Part shown: one piece after another, positions 12,239-27,800 of the stretch
How the letters are laid out: each line of letters starts with the position of its first letter
How positions within the stretch are numbered: position 1 is the stretch's first letter
Assembly: GCA_002104895.1 (NCBI GenBank)
Contig: MCFG01000004.1
Span: 93,501-157,500, forward strand
Source of the DNA: Anaeromyces robustus
Taxonomy: Eukaryota; Neocallimastigomycota; Neocallimastigomycetes; Neocallimastigales; Neocallimastigaceae
Length of the DNA stretch: 64,000 bases
Direction of reading: 5' to 3'
Program-made: the position numbers and the translations under genes
The notes under the pieces: model-generated
The model's database searches: none
What the model saw: only the letters and a program-made list of their open reading frames with translations
What the model was told of the DNA's origin: nothing

Positions 12239-14459
12239 ATGGCTGATATGGAGGTAATAATTTTTATATAAATTTTTTATTTTATTTAAATTTTATTAAA
12301 TTATAATATTATATATTTAAAAAATTAAAAAAACAAAATGTAATACAAAAAATGATAATAAAAATGATATAAAGATTGATATTGGAGTAATAAAACATGT
12401 TGTTGAAAGTTCTATTATTGGATTTAACAGTATTCCTTCAGAATTAAGAACCCCTGAAGTCCAGAATGCTATGGCTTCATGCATGTTGTTAAAAAAATAT
12501 ATTAATGAATGTTATGAATATAATTCAATTATTTCTGAAGAATTTGATAAAAAAAAGGAAATGAAAACTTCGGCATCTTCTACTTGTATTAGTTCAGAAA
12601 AAAATTATAATATTAAAAGTAGTAGTAGTAGTTGCACCAATATTAAAAATCAATTCAAAAAAACCAATGATAGAAGCTCACGTACTTTATTACCTCAAGA
12701 AATTTTATTAGGTTTAAATTCTAACAGAAATTCTAATAATTTATTTTCAAACGATAGAAAAATTTATAATAATAAAACATCATTAATGAACTTACCAACA
12801 TTTACTTCTCAAACCAATCAATATAATGGCAAAAAAGTTCATTCATCAATCGAAACGATCAATGTTGATACTTCTTTATTTAGTATTGATTCAATATTTA
12901 GTAGAAATAGTTATTCATCTTCTCCTTATTCTACTTTATCAACATCATCTTCTTCATCTTCTTCAGTTGTAAATTTTTCAATTGATAATAATGAAGATGA
13001 AAAAAACGAGTTGGATGAAAAAATTAAAACAATTCAAAAAACTCGTAAATTTGATCAATTACCAAAAGAAATATTAAATAATATTATGAAATATTTACCG
13101 ACTAGCTCTTTATATCACGTTTTATTCGTTAATCGTTATATGTATAATTGTGCTTTACCATACTTATGGAGAAATCTTAATTTCCAAAATACTCTTAGTT
13201 GTTTCAAATTCTGTACTAATTTTGAAAATAATTCAGTTTATCATAATAATTTTGCATTATACACTGAAACATTTAATATTTGTTTCCCAAACCAGGGTAT
13301 GAATATGTACAAATACTTATTAGATAAAATAATTTATAATTGTAAGAATATTAAAAACATTAAGGTTGATAAAAGTCTTTATTGGTACATGGATAAAACT
13401 ATTTCTTTATTCACTAAAAATTGTAAAAATATTGAAAGAATAAGGTAATATTATAATAATGAAATATTCATGTTGATTTATCTGTGTTATATATATAAAT
13501 TTATATATTTATAAGTATTTTTTTTTTCTTTTTTAAAATAATTATTAATTTTTTTGTTTCGTCTTTTTTTTTTTATATTATATAAAATTTTTATATTTTT
13601 TATATTCCATTATTAAAACTTTATTAAATTAAATAAAAAAAAAAGTTTGAATGGTCAATGGTATCAACCTGCACAAACTATTTTATCAATTTCTAAAAGA
13701 TGTCCAAAATTAAGTTTGTTAAAATTGAATCATGTTCAATTCACTATTGATAATGTTATTCCAGCTTTTTCAAATTTCCATAATATTAAACATTTAGATC
13801 TTAGTGGTGTTAATATAAATAATGAAGTTTTAAAGGTTATTATCGATAATAATTATTATCAACTTACTTCTATCAAATTAAGAGATTGTACAAGATTAAC
13901 TGATGAATCTATAAAACCTTTGATAGAAAAATGTCATAAATTACAATATCTTGATTTAAAGGGTTGTAATGTTACAAGAGATACTTTAGTAGAAATTGGT
14001 AATAAATGTCCAAAGCTAAGAACATTATGCCTTGACGGTATTGTTAATGTTACCCCGGAAGTTATAAATTCTATAGCTCATGGATGTCCTAGCCTTTCTG
14101 TTATATCATTAGAAAAGTGCCAACAAGTTAATAATGAATCTATTATTAATCTCTTTAAATCTGTTGGAAGTAATTTAAAACATTTATGTTTATCTGGACT
14201 TTCTTTATTAAATGATGATGCATTATTAGGATTATCATTCTACTGTTGTGCTAATTTAGAAAAATTAGATGTTGATTCTGTGTCAATGTCTGAATTTGCT
14301 ATTAATAATATAATGAAATGTTGTTCAAAATTAAAAAGTTTAATTGTACAGAGAAAAAATACTTATGTTACTTGTACTTTATCAAAATGGATGCAAAATG
14401 AAATTTTGAATAATTATTCAACTGATGTGGAAGACTTTAATATACCATTTGTTTGGTAA
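12239..14459 (+). CDS. F-box / leucine-rich-repeat protein (Grr1/FBXL-like)
   Basis: Three exons: 12239-12253 (only MADME), 12375-13444 and 13646-14459, giving 632 residues. The first intron's acceptor is less certain. The N-terminal ~225 residues are Ser/Asn-rich and probably disordered. An F-box follows (FDQLPKEILNNIMKYL... to LPYLWRNLNF, about residues 229-275). Then comes a run of AMN1-type leucine-rich repeats (about 360-620) with repeating Cys/Asn-Leu units such as CPKLSLLKL, CHKLQYLDLKGC and CANLEKLDVD. Such proteins are substrate adaptors of SCF ubiquitin ligases: the F-box binds Skp1 and the repeats choose the target. The target is unknown here. The architecture is close to yeast Grr1, but orthology is not established. 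Confidence 0.88.
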
Positions 14460-15123
14460 TGAATTATTTTTTTTAAGAGAATCTTAAATTCAAAATATAT
14501 ATTCTAACTAACAAGCATACAAGAAAAGAAAAAAAAAAAAGAAAAAAAAAATTAATCAAAACTAAAATAATTCATGAATAACCAAATATACAAAAATATA
14601 AATAGAAAAATGGAATTTAAGAAAATTTGAAAAATTAGAATAGAATTTTTCTCATGAAATTATTAATGATTTATATTATAAAATCATTAATAATTTTTTT
14701 ATAAGTACACAATAATTTATACATGTATAAAGAACATAAAAAATTAGATTAATTGAAGTATTAATACTAATAATAATTTTTTATGAATTTAATTAAATAA
14801 TTATAATTACGCAATACTATCATTTCATTTCTTAAAAAATTTAATATTTAATTAATTATCATTTAATTTTTTATTTTTTATAACAATTTTTTATTTTTAT
14901 AACAATTTTTTATTTTTATAACAATTTTTTATTTTTATTTCATTTCTTTCTTTCCTTTTTTTATTATTATATTTACAATTCTTAAACAATTTGAATTTAA
15001 AATTACAATTTCAAAATATCTTTGTTTTTATTTTTTAAAGAATACTATCTGAATATATATGCTTTTGAAAATTCAAAGCTAAAAAAGTATATATATATTA
15101 TTATAATTATATAATTTTTATAT

Positions 15124-15161
<38 letters not shown>

Positions 15162-15805
15162 TAATATAATAATAATAATAATGATATAATAATAATAATA
15201 ATAAATAATAAAAATTTAATTTTTTTACATTATAAATATTATATATATATATTAAATATATATATTTATATTATTAAATAATAATCATACCAAATTCTGT
15301 AATAGTAATACATTACATTTACACTAACAAAATTTTTTTAATGTTACATTAAGGGTCGGACTTTTAATGGTTAAATACCTTTAATTATTATTATGTTTTA
15401 TCAAAATGTAAAAAAAAAACAATAAAAAAAAAGATTGAAATATTAATTATTTTTATTATGTACAAAAAGTATTCAGTTAATGTATTATTAATAAATTATA
15501 TTTTTTGTTAGTGTAATTATATTGTTGTATATTATTACTTTTAAATATTAAAGGTATAAAACTGTAGAATATTATTTATTTAAATTATTAAAATCAAAAT
15601 AAATTTTAATATATATTATAGTTAAATATAAACATTTTTTTAATTAATATATCCATGCTCAGTTTTTTTCTTTTTAGGTATTCATTTATTAAAAATTCTA
15701 AGAAAAAAAATTATTGAACAAAAAATTTACATATATATAATATAATTTTTATTAATAGCAAAAAAAAAAAATTTTTAGTATAATAAAATATATAAATTAT
15801 TAAAA
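14460..15805. other. Intergenic with AAT microsatellite and an inverted-repeat pair
   Basis: No gene is seen. There is a degenerate (AAT)n tract at 15123-15206, three tandem copies of TTTTTTATTTTTATAACAA-type sequence near 14870-14935, and an inverted pair TTACACTAACAAAA (15319-15332) / TTTTGTTAGTGTAA (15503-15516) that might bound a small non-autonomous element. Confidence 0.55.
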
Positions 15806-18800
15806 ATGGAGGTGGATACAACACCCCCACAACCAGCAACTGAAAATGCTAATATTGATATACCAAATACTGAAGCAGTAGGAGAAAATTCAACACAAAA
15901 TATAACAGAAAATATAACAGAAAATGTAGCAGGTGGTTTAAATAATGAAGAAGGAAATAAAGAAAATGAAAATCCAGAAATAAAGGAAACTAAACCAGAA
16001 CATAAAATACCCAGTGATTATGATAATAGAATGTTGTGGATGAAAGGTATACTTGAAAATGGATTTTCATATGAGCATGAAATTGCTAAAAAGGAAAAAC
16101 AAGCACAAGAAAAATTATTAAATGATAAGCAAAGATATTATACAGAAAATAATCCAGAAGAAGTTTCAATATTTGAAGAATGTTTAGAAAGAAATAATAG
16201 GGAGAATTATAATGTATATATTGAAATAATATATATATATTTTAAATATATTAATCAAATAATAATGAAATATATAATAAATTAATAAAAATTATTATAT
16301 AAAATATACATATATATGTTATTTATTTAATTATTATTTATGTTTAGAAATTAAAAAAATTTTTGAATAATGAAATAGAGGATGCAACCATGCTTATATT
16401 TTTTACAGAAAAAATTACTGTTGAAAATGAAGGTATATTTATCATTAGTATTAAAAACATTAATTAAATTTTTATAATATATTTATTTTGATGATTCAAA
16501 TAATAATATAATAATTATAAAAAATTAATATATATGGTTATAATAAATACGATATCAATATTTTATTACAATTATATAATTTGTTTTTAAAATTTTGGTA
16601 TTTTTTTTAAAAGTTGCAAAGAAACACATAATTAAACATAAAAGGTCACGATTTTTACCACAGGTTGTTGAACCTGTAGTTGAAACTGAAAAAGTAGAGG
16701 AAGAAAACTCTCCTGAAGTTGAAGAAGTCAAAAAAGCAGAAACTAAAAAAAAAGGAAAAGGTGATAAATCAACAAAAAGTTCAAAGAAAACAAGTGATAA
16801 AAAACCTTCAGATAAAAAAACTACAACAGATAAAAAAAGTACATCAAATGATAAAATAAATAAAACAGATAAGAAAGAAGAACCAGTTATAAAAGAAAAA
16901 GTTGAAGTTCCTACAACAGAAGAACAAGCAACAGAAGAAAATAAAGAAAATGTAACTGAACAAGAAAATGGTGAAACAGAAGTACCTCCAAATATTGAAG
17001 AAAAGATAATTATTCAAAAAATTCAAAGAGAAACATATATTATGCATATGCTTGTTCAAGATATACCCGATAATTATACAGAAATTAATTCTATATATTT
17101 CTTAAAAAATACCCCAGAACCAGTAGTTATACCAGAAACTTTAGAAGGTAAATTTAGTGAAACATTTAATCATTTACTATTTAATAAATATCAATTTTTT
17201 ATATAGTATGATAAAAATTATAAATAAATAAAATTATAAAATACTAATATGATATTATTTATAAACATAAAATAATATAAATATTATAATTTATTAAAGA
17301 TGCAAAACAAACTTTAAATAAAAATTTGGAAATTGGTTACTTTTCAGGTCAAACATTACTTATGTTAGAGCAAATTTTGTCAGAAGTTTATGTTCCAATT
17401 ATTTCTATAGAAGAAGCTATTGCTCAAAGTGAAAAGAAAAATAAAAAAATAGAGAGATCTGAAAATGGAAATGAAGAAGATGGTGAAAATAATGATGAAC
17501 CTACATATGAAAATACAGCAGTAAAAGAAAATGAAAATATGAATAGTATAGGGTCTATGCCATTGTCTGAAAGTGATGAATCATTATTTATAAGCAATCA
17601 AAATCTTTACAATGAAAACAATAATAATAGTGGATTTTTAATAAGTATGATAAATAATAATAATAAATATAAATTATCAATTATCGTAGTTAATAACATT
17701 TTAAACATATATTTATATATATAAATAAAATTTTTAGATACACAAAAATTTATTACTTATATTGATCATACAATACAACAGATTACTGGTGATATTGATT
17801 TAAAAATTTCAAGTAAATATAAATATTTGGAAACCAAACCTACAAAGGATTTCATTGATGATGTCAAATTGATTGAAGAGTTAAATAATTTAGTTAAAGG
17901 ATGGACAACAATTGTATCAAATACTATTGAAAGGGAAAAACAGAAAGTTCCTCAAGGAAATGTAATATATATTATAATTATTATTTATAATATAATTTTT
18001 TTTAATATATTTAATATATAAATATAATAATTTCATTTTTTTTTATTTTTATAATTATTAATATTATTTTAATATATTTAATTATAATAAATTGGTTAGG
18101 GTCCAATGGCAGAAATTGAGTTTTGGAGAAATAGAAATTCGTCAGTTTCTGCATTATTTGAACAATTAAATATATCATTAGCACATAAAATTATTGATAT
18201 TCTTAATGCTACTGGATCTCCAATTACATCAGATTTTGAATATCAATTTGGTGAATTAAATAAATTATATACAGAAGCTAAAGATAATGTTAAATTTTTA
18301 AGTACATTAGAACGTCACTTTAAAGGAATTATTGTTGGTTCATTAAGTTCTGTAACAGTGAGTAATCAGATTTATAAAAAAAGATATTAGAATCAATAAT
18401 AATAATAAAAGTAAAAAAATATTCATCTATTATATATTATAAATAGGATTCTTTACCATCTTTAATGAATGCCATAAGAATGGTTTGGATTATTTCACGC
18501 CACTATAATAGAGATGAAAGAATGGTTCCATTAATGGCCAGAATTGCGTGGGAATTATCTAATAAAGTTATTAATATAGTTAATATTAAAACGATTTTAA
18601 GAGAAAACCCTATAACATCAAAGAAGAAAATTCTTGATGCAAAAGAAATGTTAGAAGCCTGGAGCTCCGTATGTTATTATTTATGAAATACATCTTAGAT
18701 ATTAGTGTTAATATTAAAATCTAAATAGTTATTAAAATATAATAAAATATATTAAATTCTTATTACTTTTATTACATATTAATATTATAAAGACATATTT

Positions 18801-21800
18801 CCAAGTTCGTGAAAGAATTGAACAATCAGGAAGAGATCAAAGATGGGAATTTGATAGGAAAAAATTATTTGAACAAACTAATTATATGGCACTTAGATGT
18901 GCTGATTTGTATGAAATATGTGAAGTCATGGAACAATTTTATAATATATTTGGTCCAGAATTAAAGGCCGTTACTGGTGATCCACAAAAGATTGATGAAG
19001 TTTTAAGAAGAGTTGAAGGACTTATTGTTCCATTTGAAACTATACAATTTGATATGTTTTCAAATAAGTACATATTAAAAAAAGTGCTAATTATTTTATA
19101 TATTTTATTTAATCTTTAGAATATTAGTGAACTTATATTCATTTTATTAATTTAATATTATATCAATATTTATTATATATTTTTTAAGATATCAAACTAT
19201 TTGGAAAGGTTTAATGATAAAATTTAGAGAACAAATTATAAAAATTGAGGATATGGCAAAACAATTTATAGATGCATCATTTAAAAAATTACGTTCAGCA
19301 AAAGGAGCATTTGATTTATTACAAAATATAAAAAATATTAAAAGTAGAGAAAGTATAAATAAACAGATGATGAGCAAATTTGATGAAATTTTAGCACAAT
19401 ATTCTAAAGAAGTTGATGAAATTGATAAAATTTTCAGAGAAAACAAGTATGTTATTAATGGTTATTAAAATAGTATATTATTTTTTTCTTATATCTTATT
19501 AATAATTTATAAATAAATAGGGATAACCCACCTTGTGCAAAAAATCAACCAAAATTAGCTGGTGCCATTTCATGGTCAAAAAGTTTATTTTTACATATTA
19601 AAAAACCAATTGTTAGATTTCAGTCATTACAAGGTAATTTATATGATGAAAGTAAATTATTATATTCAATATATATAATAGTTAATGTTAATAATGTTGA
19701 TTATTTTATAATATATTAAAGAAATGTTACAAAGTGAATTGGGTAGACAAGTAACAAAAAAATATTTAATGGTTGCAAAAGCTATGAAAGAATATGAAGA
19801 ACAAGTATATATAAATTTATATATTATATATTATATATTATATAAGGAATAAATATTTAATTAATAAAAATTTAAATATATTAATATATATAATTATAAA
19901 GTTGTATTCACAATGGTGTCAAATTGTTGAAGTTAATGCTTTACAATATTTAAAAGTTCATATATTAGCTAAAGAAGTTAGCACACCTTCAACTGGACAA
20001 CCAATATTATCAATTGAAGATAAACAAACAAATAAAGTAATTGAAGAGGAGACTATGTATGTTAATTTCAGACCAGAATTAGCAGAATTAATTAAAGAAA
20101 CAAAATATATTGATAAATTAGGTTATTCTGTACCAGAATCAGCATTAAATATTGCATTACAAGTAATATAATAAATTTTTTTTTTTCATTTATAAAAAAA
20201 AGAAAAGAAGGAATATTTAATAATATTTTTATATTAATTATTATTTAAATAATAGGAAGAAAAGTATTATTTATACCTTGGTCAATTAAATGCGATGATT
20301 AATTCCTATAAAAACGTATTAAATCAGTTAGATTCAACAGAAAAAAAACTACTTAAAACTCAAATTGAAAGTTTAAATAAAGTTTTAAGTCCAGGATTTA
20401 AAAGATTAAATTGGAATAGTTTAGGTATTCCCGAGTTTATTAATAAGTGCAACCAGGTAAACATATATTTTATAATATAATTATAAAAAATAAAAATATT
20501 AATTAAAGGAATTTTATTATATCGTGCTTTTATATTATAATTATTATAAATCAGGGAATAACAAAATTTGGTTCTTTAGTCAATCAAATATCAAAAAATG
20601 CAGCAAATATCCATCGTACAGTTGATCAGATAACAAAAGCCAATTTGATATATGAATTTCAAGATGAAGATGAATTATTGGATGCTCATGTAAATATAAA
20701 ATATATATTAATAACAATATATAAAATATTTATTTTTATAAAATATTATTATTAAAATATTTAAATTTTTTTTTAAATTATCTAGGTGTTCTTTGAAATG
20801 ATTAAAAAATATAGAAATGATACTGTTGAAAGTCTTGTTCAAAAATATACTAGTATAGGTCCATTATTAATTAAAATGGAAAGTTTAGTTGCTGGAACAA
20901 ATAGTGGAAGAAGTGAAAAATTAGAAGACTATTATTCATATTGGGAAAAAAAAATCTTCTTTGCATTGAATCAAGTAATTAAAAAAAAATTCATACATTG
21001 ATAATTAAAATAATAATAAAAACAATATAAATAATTATATTGATAATAAATAGATAAATTAATATATAATATATAAATATTTTGAATATAAATATATATA
21101 TATATGTAAATAATTTAAATTATATAATGAAAAAATGTCTTTTTTTTTTTTTTTTTAGATGGTACTGTTTAATATTTTAAAATTAAATCAATTACTTTCG
21201 GGAAAAAATAATAGCAATAACAATAATGGTAATCAAAAATCTAATAAAGGGAAGAATCAATCTGGTATTATACCATTATTTAAAGTTTCAGCTCTTTTAT
21301 CAGCACCAGAAATTATAATATCACCACAATCCAATGAAATATTTAAAATGATTATGAAATTTGTTAGGTCAATTGTTGATTCAACTAAAAGTTTTCTTAG
21401 ATGGGAAAATAAATCATGTGTATTAACTACTCCTCAAAAAGTTAATGAAGATGAAGAACCAGTTATTTTTAGTTTTTACTCGGATGTAATATATAATGGA
21501 AATATCAGTCAAGCTATTAATCAATTAAACGTTAATTTACAAAAAACATTTGACAAAGTATCAAGATATTTAGATACATGGAGAAAATATAGACCATTAT
21601 GGAAAGTTGATAAAGTTATAACATTGGAAAAATTTGCCCAAAAGAATCCACCTTTACCAGCATATGATAGTAAATTAATATTTTATTCAAGATTAGCATC
21701 AGATGTTCAAAATCAACAAATTATTCAGGATATTGATTTTATTAGAATAAATTCTACACCTTTAAGAGATTCTATTCATAAAGAAGCTGTTGAATGGGTT

Positions 21801-24800
21801 AATTCTATTGGAAAACATTTAAATAATGTTGCAAGAGAAGAATTAAATGGTGTTCATGAAAAAATGAGAGTTTTTGATAAGAATATTCAAAGGTCACCTA
21901 ATACATTAGATGATTTAACATTTGTATTAAATGCTATTTCAGAAATTAAAAATTCGACAGAAGAGGTTGAAATGAAATATTTAAAAATTAAAGAAGCTTA
22001 TAGAACTTTGATTATGTATGATTGTAAGATTGATGAAGAAGAAAAGAAACAATCAGATGAATTATACGATAAATGGATTGAATTAGTAAATAAATCTAAA
22101 AATGTTGATGTTTCATTAGTTCCGGTAAAAGTAACATTTACAAATACTACAAGCACTCAAGTAAGTAATTTTCAAAAAGAAATTAATGAATTTTATGATG
22201 AATTTGTGGCGAATGGTCCTGGATCAGAAGGAATGAATATGGATATTGGTTTAGATCTTTTGAAGAATGCTAAAATGAAGGTTAATCAATTTTTAAAGAA
22301 AAGAGAAAATTTAATCATAGCAGAAAAATTATTTGATTTAACTATTACATCATATCCAAAATTATTTGAATTGGAAAGTCAAATTAAATTATTAGATAAA
22401 ATATATAATCTTTATTCTGAAGTACAAGAAAGTATTAAAGATTGGTCGACAACTTTATGGATTAATCTTGATATCGTTGTGTTAAATAAAGGTATTGATT
22501 CATTTAGTCATCGACTTAAAACTATGCCAAAAGAATTAAAACAAAAACCACCATATAATGTAGTTGCAGAAAAAATCATGGCATTTAAGAATTCTATTCC
22601 ACTTTATGTTGATTTAAAGAACGAAGCATTAAGAGATAGACATTGGAAAAAATTAATGGAAATCACAGGAAAAAATTTCGATATGAATCCGGAAACATTT
22701 ACTTTAGAAAAATTATTTAGTATGAATCTTCATGAACATACAGAAGTTATTGAAGAAATTGTTAGTGGTGCTACCAAGGAATTAAATATTGAAAATGGTA
22801 TTAAAGAAATTGAATCCACATGGAGAAATATGAAATTCACTGTAACAAAATATATGAAAGGAACGGAAGAAAGAGGTTATATTCTTGGTGCAACAGATGA
22901 AATTATGGCGATTTTAGATGATAATTCAATGAATCTTCAAAGTATGGGAACTTCAAGATTTGCATCAGCATTTTTAAGTGTTGTTCAACAATGGGAGAAG
23001 ACTTTATCACACATTGGTGAAGTTATTGAAATTTGGATGATTGTTCAAAGAAAATGGATGTATTTAGAATCTATTTTTATTGGAAGTGATATTCGTTTAC
23101 AATTACCAGAAGAAGCACAAAAATTCGATAGAATTGATAAATCATTTAAAAAAATTATGAATGAAACTGCTAAGCATAGCAATGTATTGGATGCTTGTAA
23201 AATTGAAGGTAGATTAGGTGTTCTACAAGGACTTTCCTCTGATTTAGAAGCTTGTCAAAAGAGTTTAAGTGATTATTTAGAAACTAAGAGAAATGCTTTT
23301 TCAAGATTTTTCTTTATTTCAGATGAAGAATTATTGAGTATATTAGGTAGTAATGATCCTGAAAGCGTTCAAGAACATATAATTAAAATGTTTGATAATA
23401 TTTTAAAATTAATATTTGGAACAGGTAAACATGAAGGTTATGTAGTAGGTATGCAATCCAGTGAAGGTGAAGTTATGAATTTTAAGAAACCAACACCGAC
23501 AGATGATAATGTTGAAAATTGGATGGTATTAGTCCAAGAAGAAATGAAAAGAACTAATAAATTAATTCATAAGGAAGCTATTTTCTATTACACTGAAATG
23601 AATAGAAATGATTGGATCCATAGTTATCAAGGTATGGTTATTTTAGCAGGAAGTCAGGTATGGTGGACATGGGAAGTAGAAGATGTATTTAAAAAAATTA
23701 AGCAAGGCAATAAATTAGCAATGAAGAAATATAATAAAAAATTGGGTGATCAACTTGAAAAACTCGTTATTGAAGTTAGATCCAATTTAACAGCCAATGA
23801 ACGTAAAAAGATCAATACTCAAATTATTATTGATGTCCATGCTAGAGATATTATTGATAGATTTGTAAGGGATAGTATTATGGATAAAAATGAATTTGAA
23901 TGGGAAAGTCAACTTCGTTTCTATTGGGATAAAGAATGTGATTCTTTACTTATTAAACAATGTAATGGTATATTTGATTATGGTAATGAATATATGGGTT
24001 TGAATGGTCGTCTTGTTATTACTCCATTAACTGATAGATGTTATTTAACATTGACACAAGCTCTTTCTATGATGTTAGGTGGTGCTCCTGCAGGTCCAGC
24101 TGGTACTGGAAAAACTGAAACTGTAAAAGATTTAGCTAAGGCTATGGGTTTATTATGTATTGTTACAAATTGTGGTGAAAGTATGGATTATCAAAGTATT
24201 GGTCAAATTTTCTCTGGACTTACTCAAACTGGTGCATGGGGTTGTTTCGATGAATTCAATCGTATTGAACTTTCCGTATTGTCTGTCATTTCAGCTCAAA
24301 TTAAAACCATTCAAAATGCTTTAGTCATGAAATTAAAGAGATTCCAATTTGAGGGTAATGAAATTGCTTTAGATAAAAAATGTGGAATTTTTATTACAAT
24401 GAATCCAGGTTATGCTGGTAGAACAGAACTTCCTGATAACCTTAAAGCTTTATTTAGACCGGTAGTTATGGTTGTAAGTACATATTATCTATAAATATTT
24501 ATATAAAATTTTTTAAAAGAATAAATAATTTATCTAAATTAGAATTATTATAATAATTAATCAAATATTTATATATATTTATTTATAATATAAAACAAGG
24601 TTCCTGATTTAGAACTTATTTGTGAGATTATGCTTTTCTCTGAAGGTTTCACAATGGCTAAGACTTTAGCCAAAAAGATGGTTGTATTGTATAAATTATC
24701 CAAAGGTCAATTATCAAAACAACATCACTATGATTTTGGTTTAAGAGCTCTTAAATCGGTATTAGTTATGGCTGGTAGTTTAAAGAGAGGTTCACCTGAT

Positions 24801-27800
24801 TTAGATGAAGATGTTGTATTAATGAGAGCATTAAGAGATATGAATTTACCAAAGTTTGTATTTGAAGATGTTCCACTTTTCTTAGGTTTAATTTCTGATT
24901 TATTCCCAGGTCTAGATTGTCCTAGAGTTAGATATCCAAGTTTCAATGATGCTGTAGAGGAAGTATTAAAAGAAGATAAAATGATTATTGTTCCAGAACA
25001 AGTAGATAAAGTAGTTCAATTATATGAAACTATGTTAACGAGACATACTACAATGGTTGTTGGCCCATCTGGTGGTGGTAAATCTGTTATTATTAATACT
25101 ATTGCTAAAGCTCAAACTAAGTTAGGTCTTCCAACTAAGCTATATATTATGAATCCAAAAGCTATTACTGTTATTGAACTTTATGGTATTTTGGATATTG
25201 TTACAAGAGATTGGACAGATGGTCTTTTATCTAATATTTTCAGAGAAATTAATAAGCCAACAGATAAAAAAGAAAGAAAGTATATGGTATTTGATGGTGA
25301 TGTTGATGCCGTTTGGGTAGAAAATATGAATTCAGTTATGGATGATAATAGGCTTTTGACTCTTCCGAATGGTGAACGTATTAGATTACAGAAACATGTT
25401 TCACTTCTATTTGAAGTTGGTGATTTACAATATGCTTCTCCAGCTACCGTTAGTAGATGTGGTATGGTATATATGGACCCAAAGAATTTAGGCTATAAAC
25501 CATACTTCCTTAAATGGGCCTATGGTCATACAAATAAAGAAGAATCTGATAATTTAATAAAATTATTTGAAAAGTATATACCAACATGTATTGATTATAT
25601 TTTTGAAGGAACTTTCCAAGGAACAACTACTGATCCATTAAAACTAGTAATTCCAATTACATCATTATGTATGATCACTCAATTATGTTGCTTATTGGAT
25701 ACTATGATACCATCTGATAGTAAAAATCAAATAAGTGAAAATGTTTTGGAAGGTATTTTTATTTTTGGCATTGTTTTCTCTATTGGTGCAGGTATTCTTG
25801 AAGAAGATAGAGAAAAATTTAGTGAAATGGTAAAAAAATTATCAGATTTATCTCAAGTACACACTGATGGAATGATTAGTATTGGTCAAATTCCTGGAAA
25901 TGAAAAATCATTATATGATTACCTTTTCGACGTTAAAAGAGAACAATGGGTATCATGGAATGAATATATTCCAGAATATGTTCATGAACCATTAAAATCC
26001 TTTAATGATATTTTAGTACCAACAATGGATACTGTTCGTCATACTTGGTTATTAGATAAATTAATAGGAATTAAAAAACCAGTTTTGTTTGTTGGTGAAC
26101 CAGGTACCTCTAAAACAGTTACATTACAAAATTATTTACATCAACTTGATCCTGAAAAATATATTGTATTAAATGCCAATTTTTCGAGTAGAACTACTTC
26201 AATGGATATTCAAAGAAACTTAGAAGCCAATGTAGAAAAAAGAACTAAGGATACATATGGACCGGCAGCAGGAAAAAAATTAATTGTTTGTATTGATGAT
26301 TTAAATATGCCTCAAAAAGATATTTATGGTACACAACAACCTATTGCTTTATTGAAACTTCTTTTTGAAAAAGGCGGTCTCTACAGTAGAGGAAAAGAAT
26401 TGAATTGGAAACATTTGAAAGACGTTCAATTTGTTAGTGCTATGGGTACCCCTGGTGGTGGTAGAAATGATATTGATCCGAGATTCTCTTCACTCTTTGC
26501 CATATTTAATATTACTTTCCCTAAGAAAGAATCTTTAAGTCGTATTTATTCTTCAATTATTGAAGGTCATACTGTTAGTTTTTGTGATGAAGTTAAAGAG
26601 GTAGTTCCAAAAATTACAACTATGACTTTAAGGTTATATGAAGACATTTTACAACATTTACTTCCTACACCATCTAAATTCCATTATATTTTCAATCTTC
26701 GTGATATTAGTAGGGTTTACGAAGGTATTTATCAAACTGTACCAGATAACTTTACATCAGCTAGTGCATTTGGACGTTTATGGAGAAATGAATGTTTAAG
26801 AGTATTTTATGATAGATTAGTAACTGAGGAAGATAAAGAATATGTTAATAATTTAATTAATACACTTATTACAGAAAACTTTACTGATGTAGAATATATA
26901 GAAAAAAATCCGATTTTATTTGGTGACTTTAGACAAGCTATGCAGGAAGAAAACCCAGTAAGAATATATGAAGATTTATTAGATTATAATGCCATTAGAC
27001 CAATATTCCAAGAAATACTTGAAGATTATAATGATGTTAATAATAAGATGAACCTTGTTCTTTTTGATGATGCTTTAGAACATTTAACAAGAATACATAG
27101 AATAATTCAATTAAAACGTGGTCATGCATTATTAGTTGGTGTTGGTGGTAGTGGTAAGCAGTCTTTAACTAGATTGGTAGCCTATGCCGCAGGTTACGAT
27201 GTATTTGAAATTACTTTGACTAGAGGTTATGGTGAAAATGAATTTAGAGAAAATTTAAAGACACTTTATACCCAATTAGCAGAAGGTAAGAAAACAATAT
27301 TTATGTTTACTGATGCTCATGTTGTTCAAGAAGGTTTCCTTGAATTAATTAATAATATGTTAACAACTGGTATGGTTCCAGCTTTGTATGATGATGATGA
27401 AAAGGATGCATTAATTAATTCTTTGAGGGAAGAAGTTAAAAAGATGGGTATTGTTGAAAATAAAGAAAATATATGGCAATACTTTATTAGTAAGTGTAAT
27501 AATTATTTACATATTGTTCTTTGTATGTCACCTCAAGGAGACAAACTCCGTGAAAGATGTAGAAGTTTTCCTGGTTTAGTTAATAATACTATTATTGATT
27601 GGTTCCAACCATGGCCAGAACAAGCTTTGTTTGCTGTAGCTGACGCTTTTCTTGGAACTACTAATGTTCCACAAGAAAATCGTTCAGATATTGTTACACA
27701 TATGGTTAAAGTTCATCTTTTAGTAGGTGAAATAAGTAATTTATTCCTACAAAGATATAGAAGAATCAATTTTGTTACGCCAAAAAATTATTTGGATTAT

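Noticed and set aside
23400-24480. Possibility that the dynein is cytoplasmic or an outer-arm type
   Set aside because: P-loop 1 is the axonemal GPAGTGKTE form, and the AAA3 and C-terminal sequences resemble DNAH10 rather than DNAH5/9 or cytoplasmic dynein; exact class still rests on memory, not a tree.
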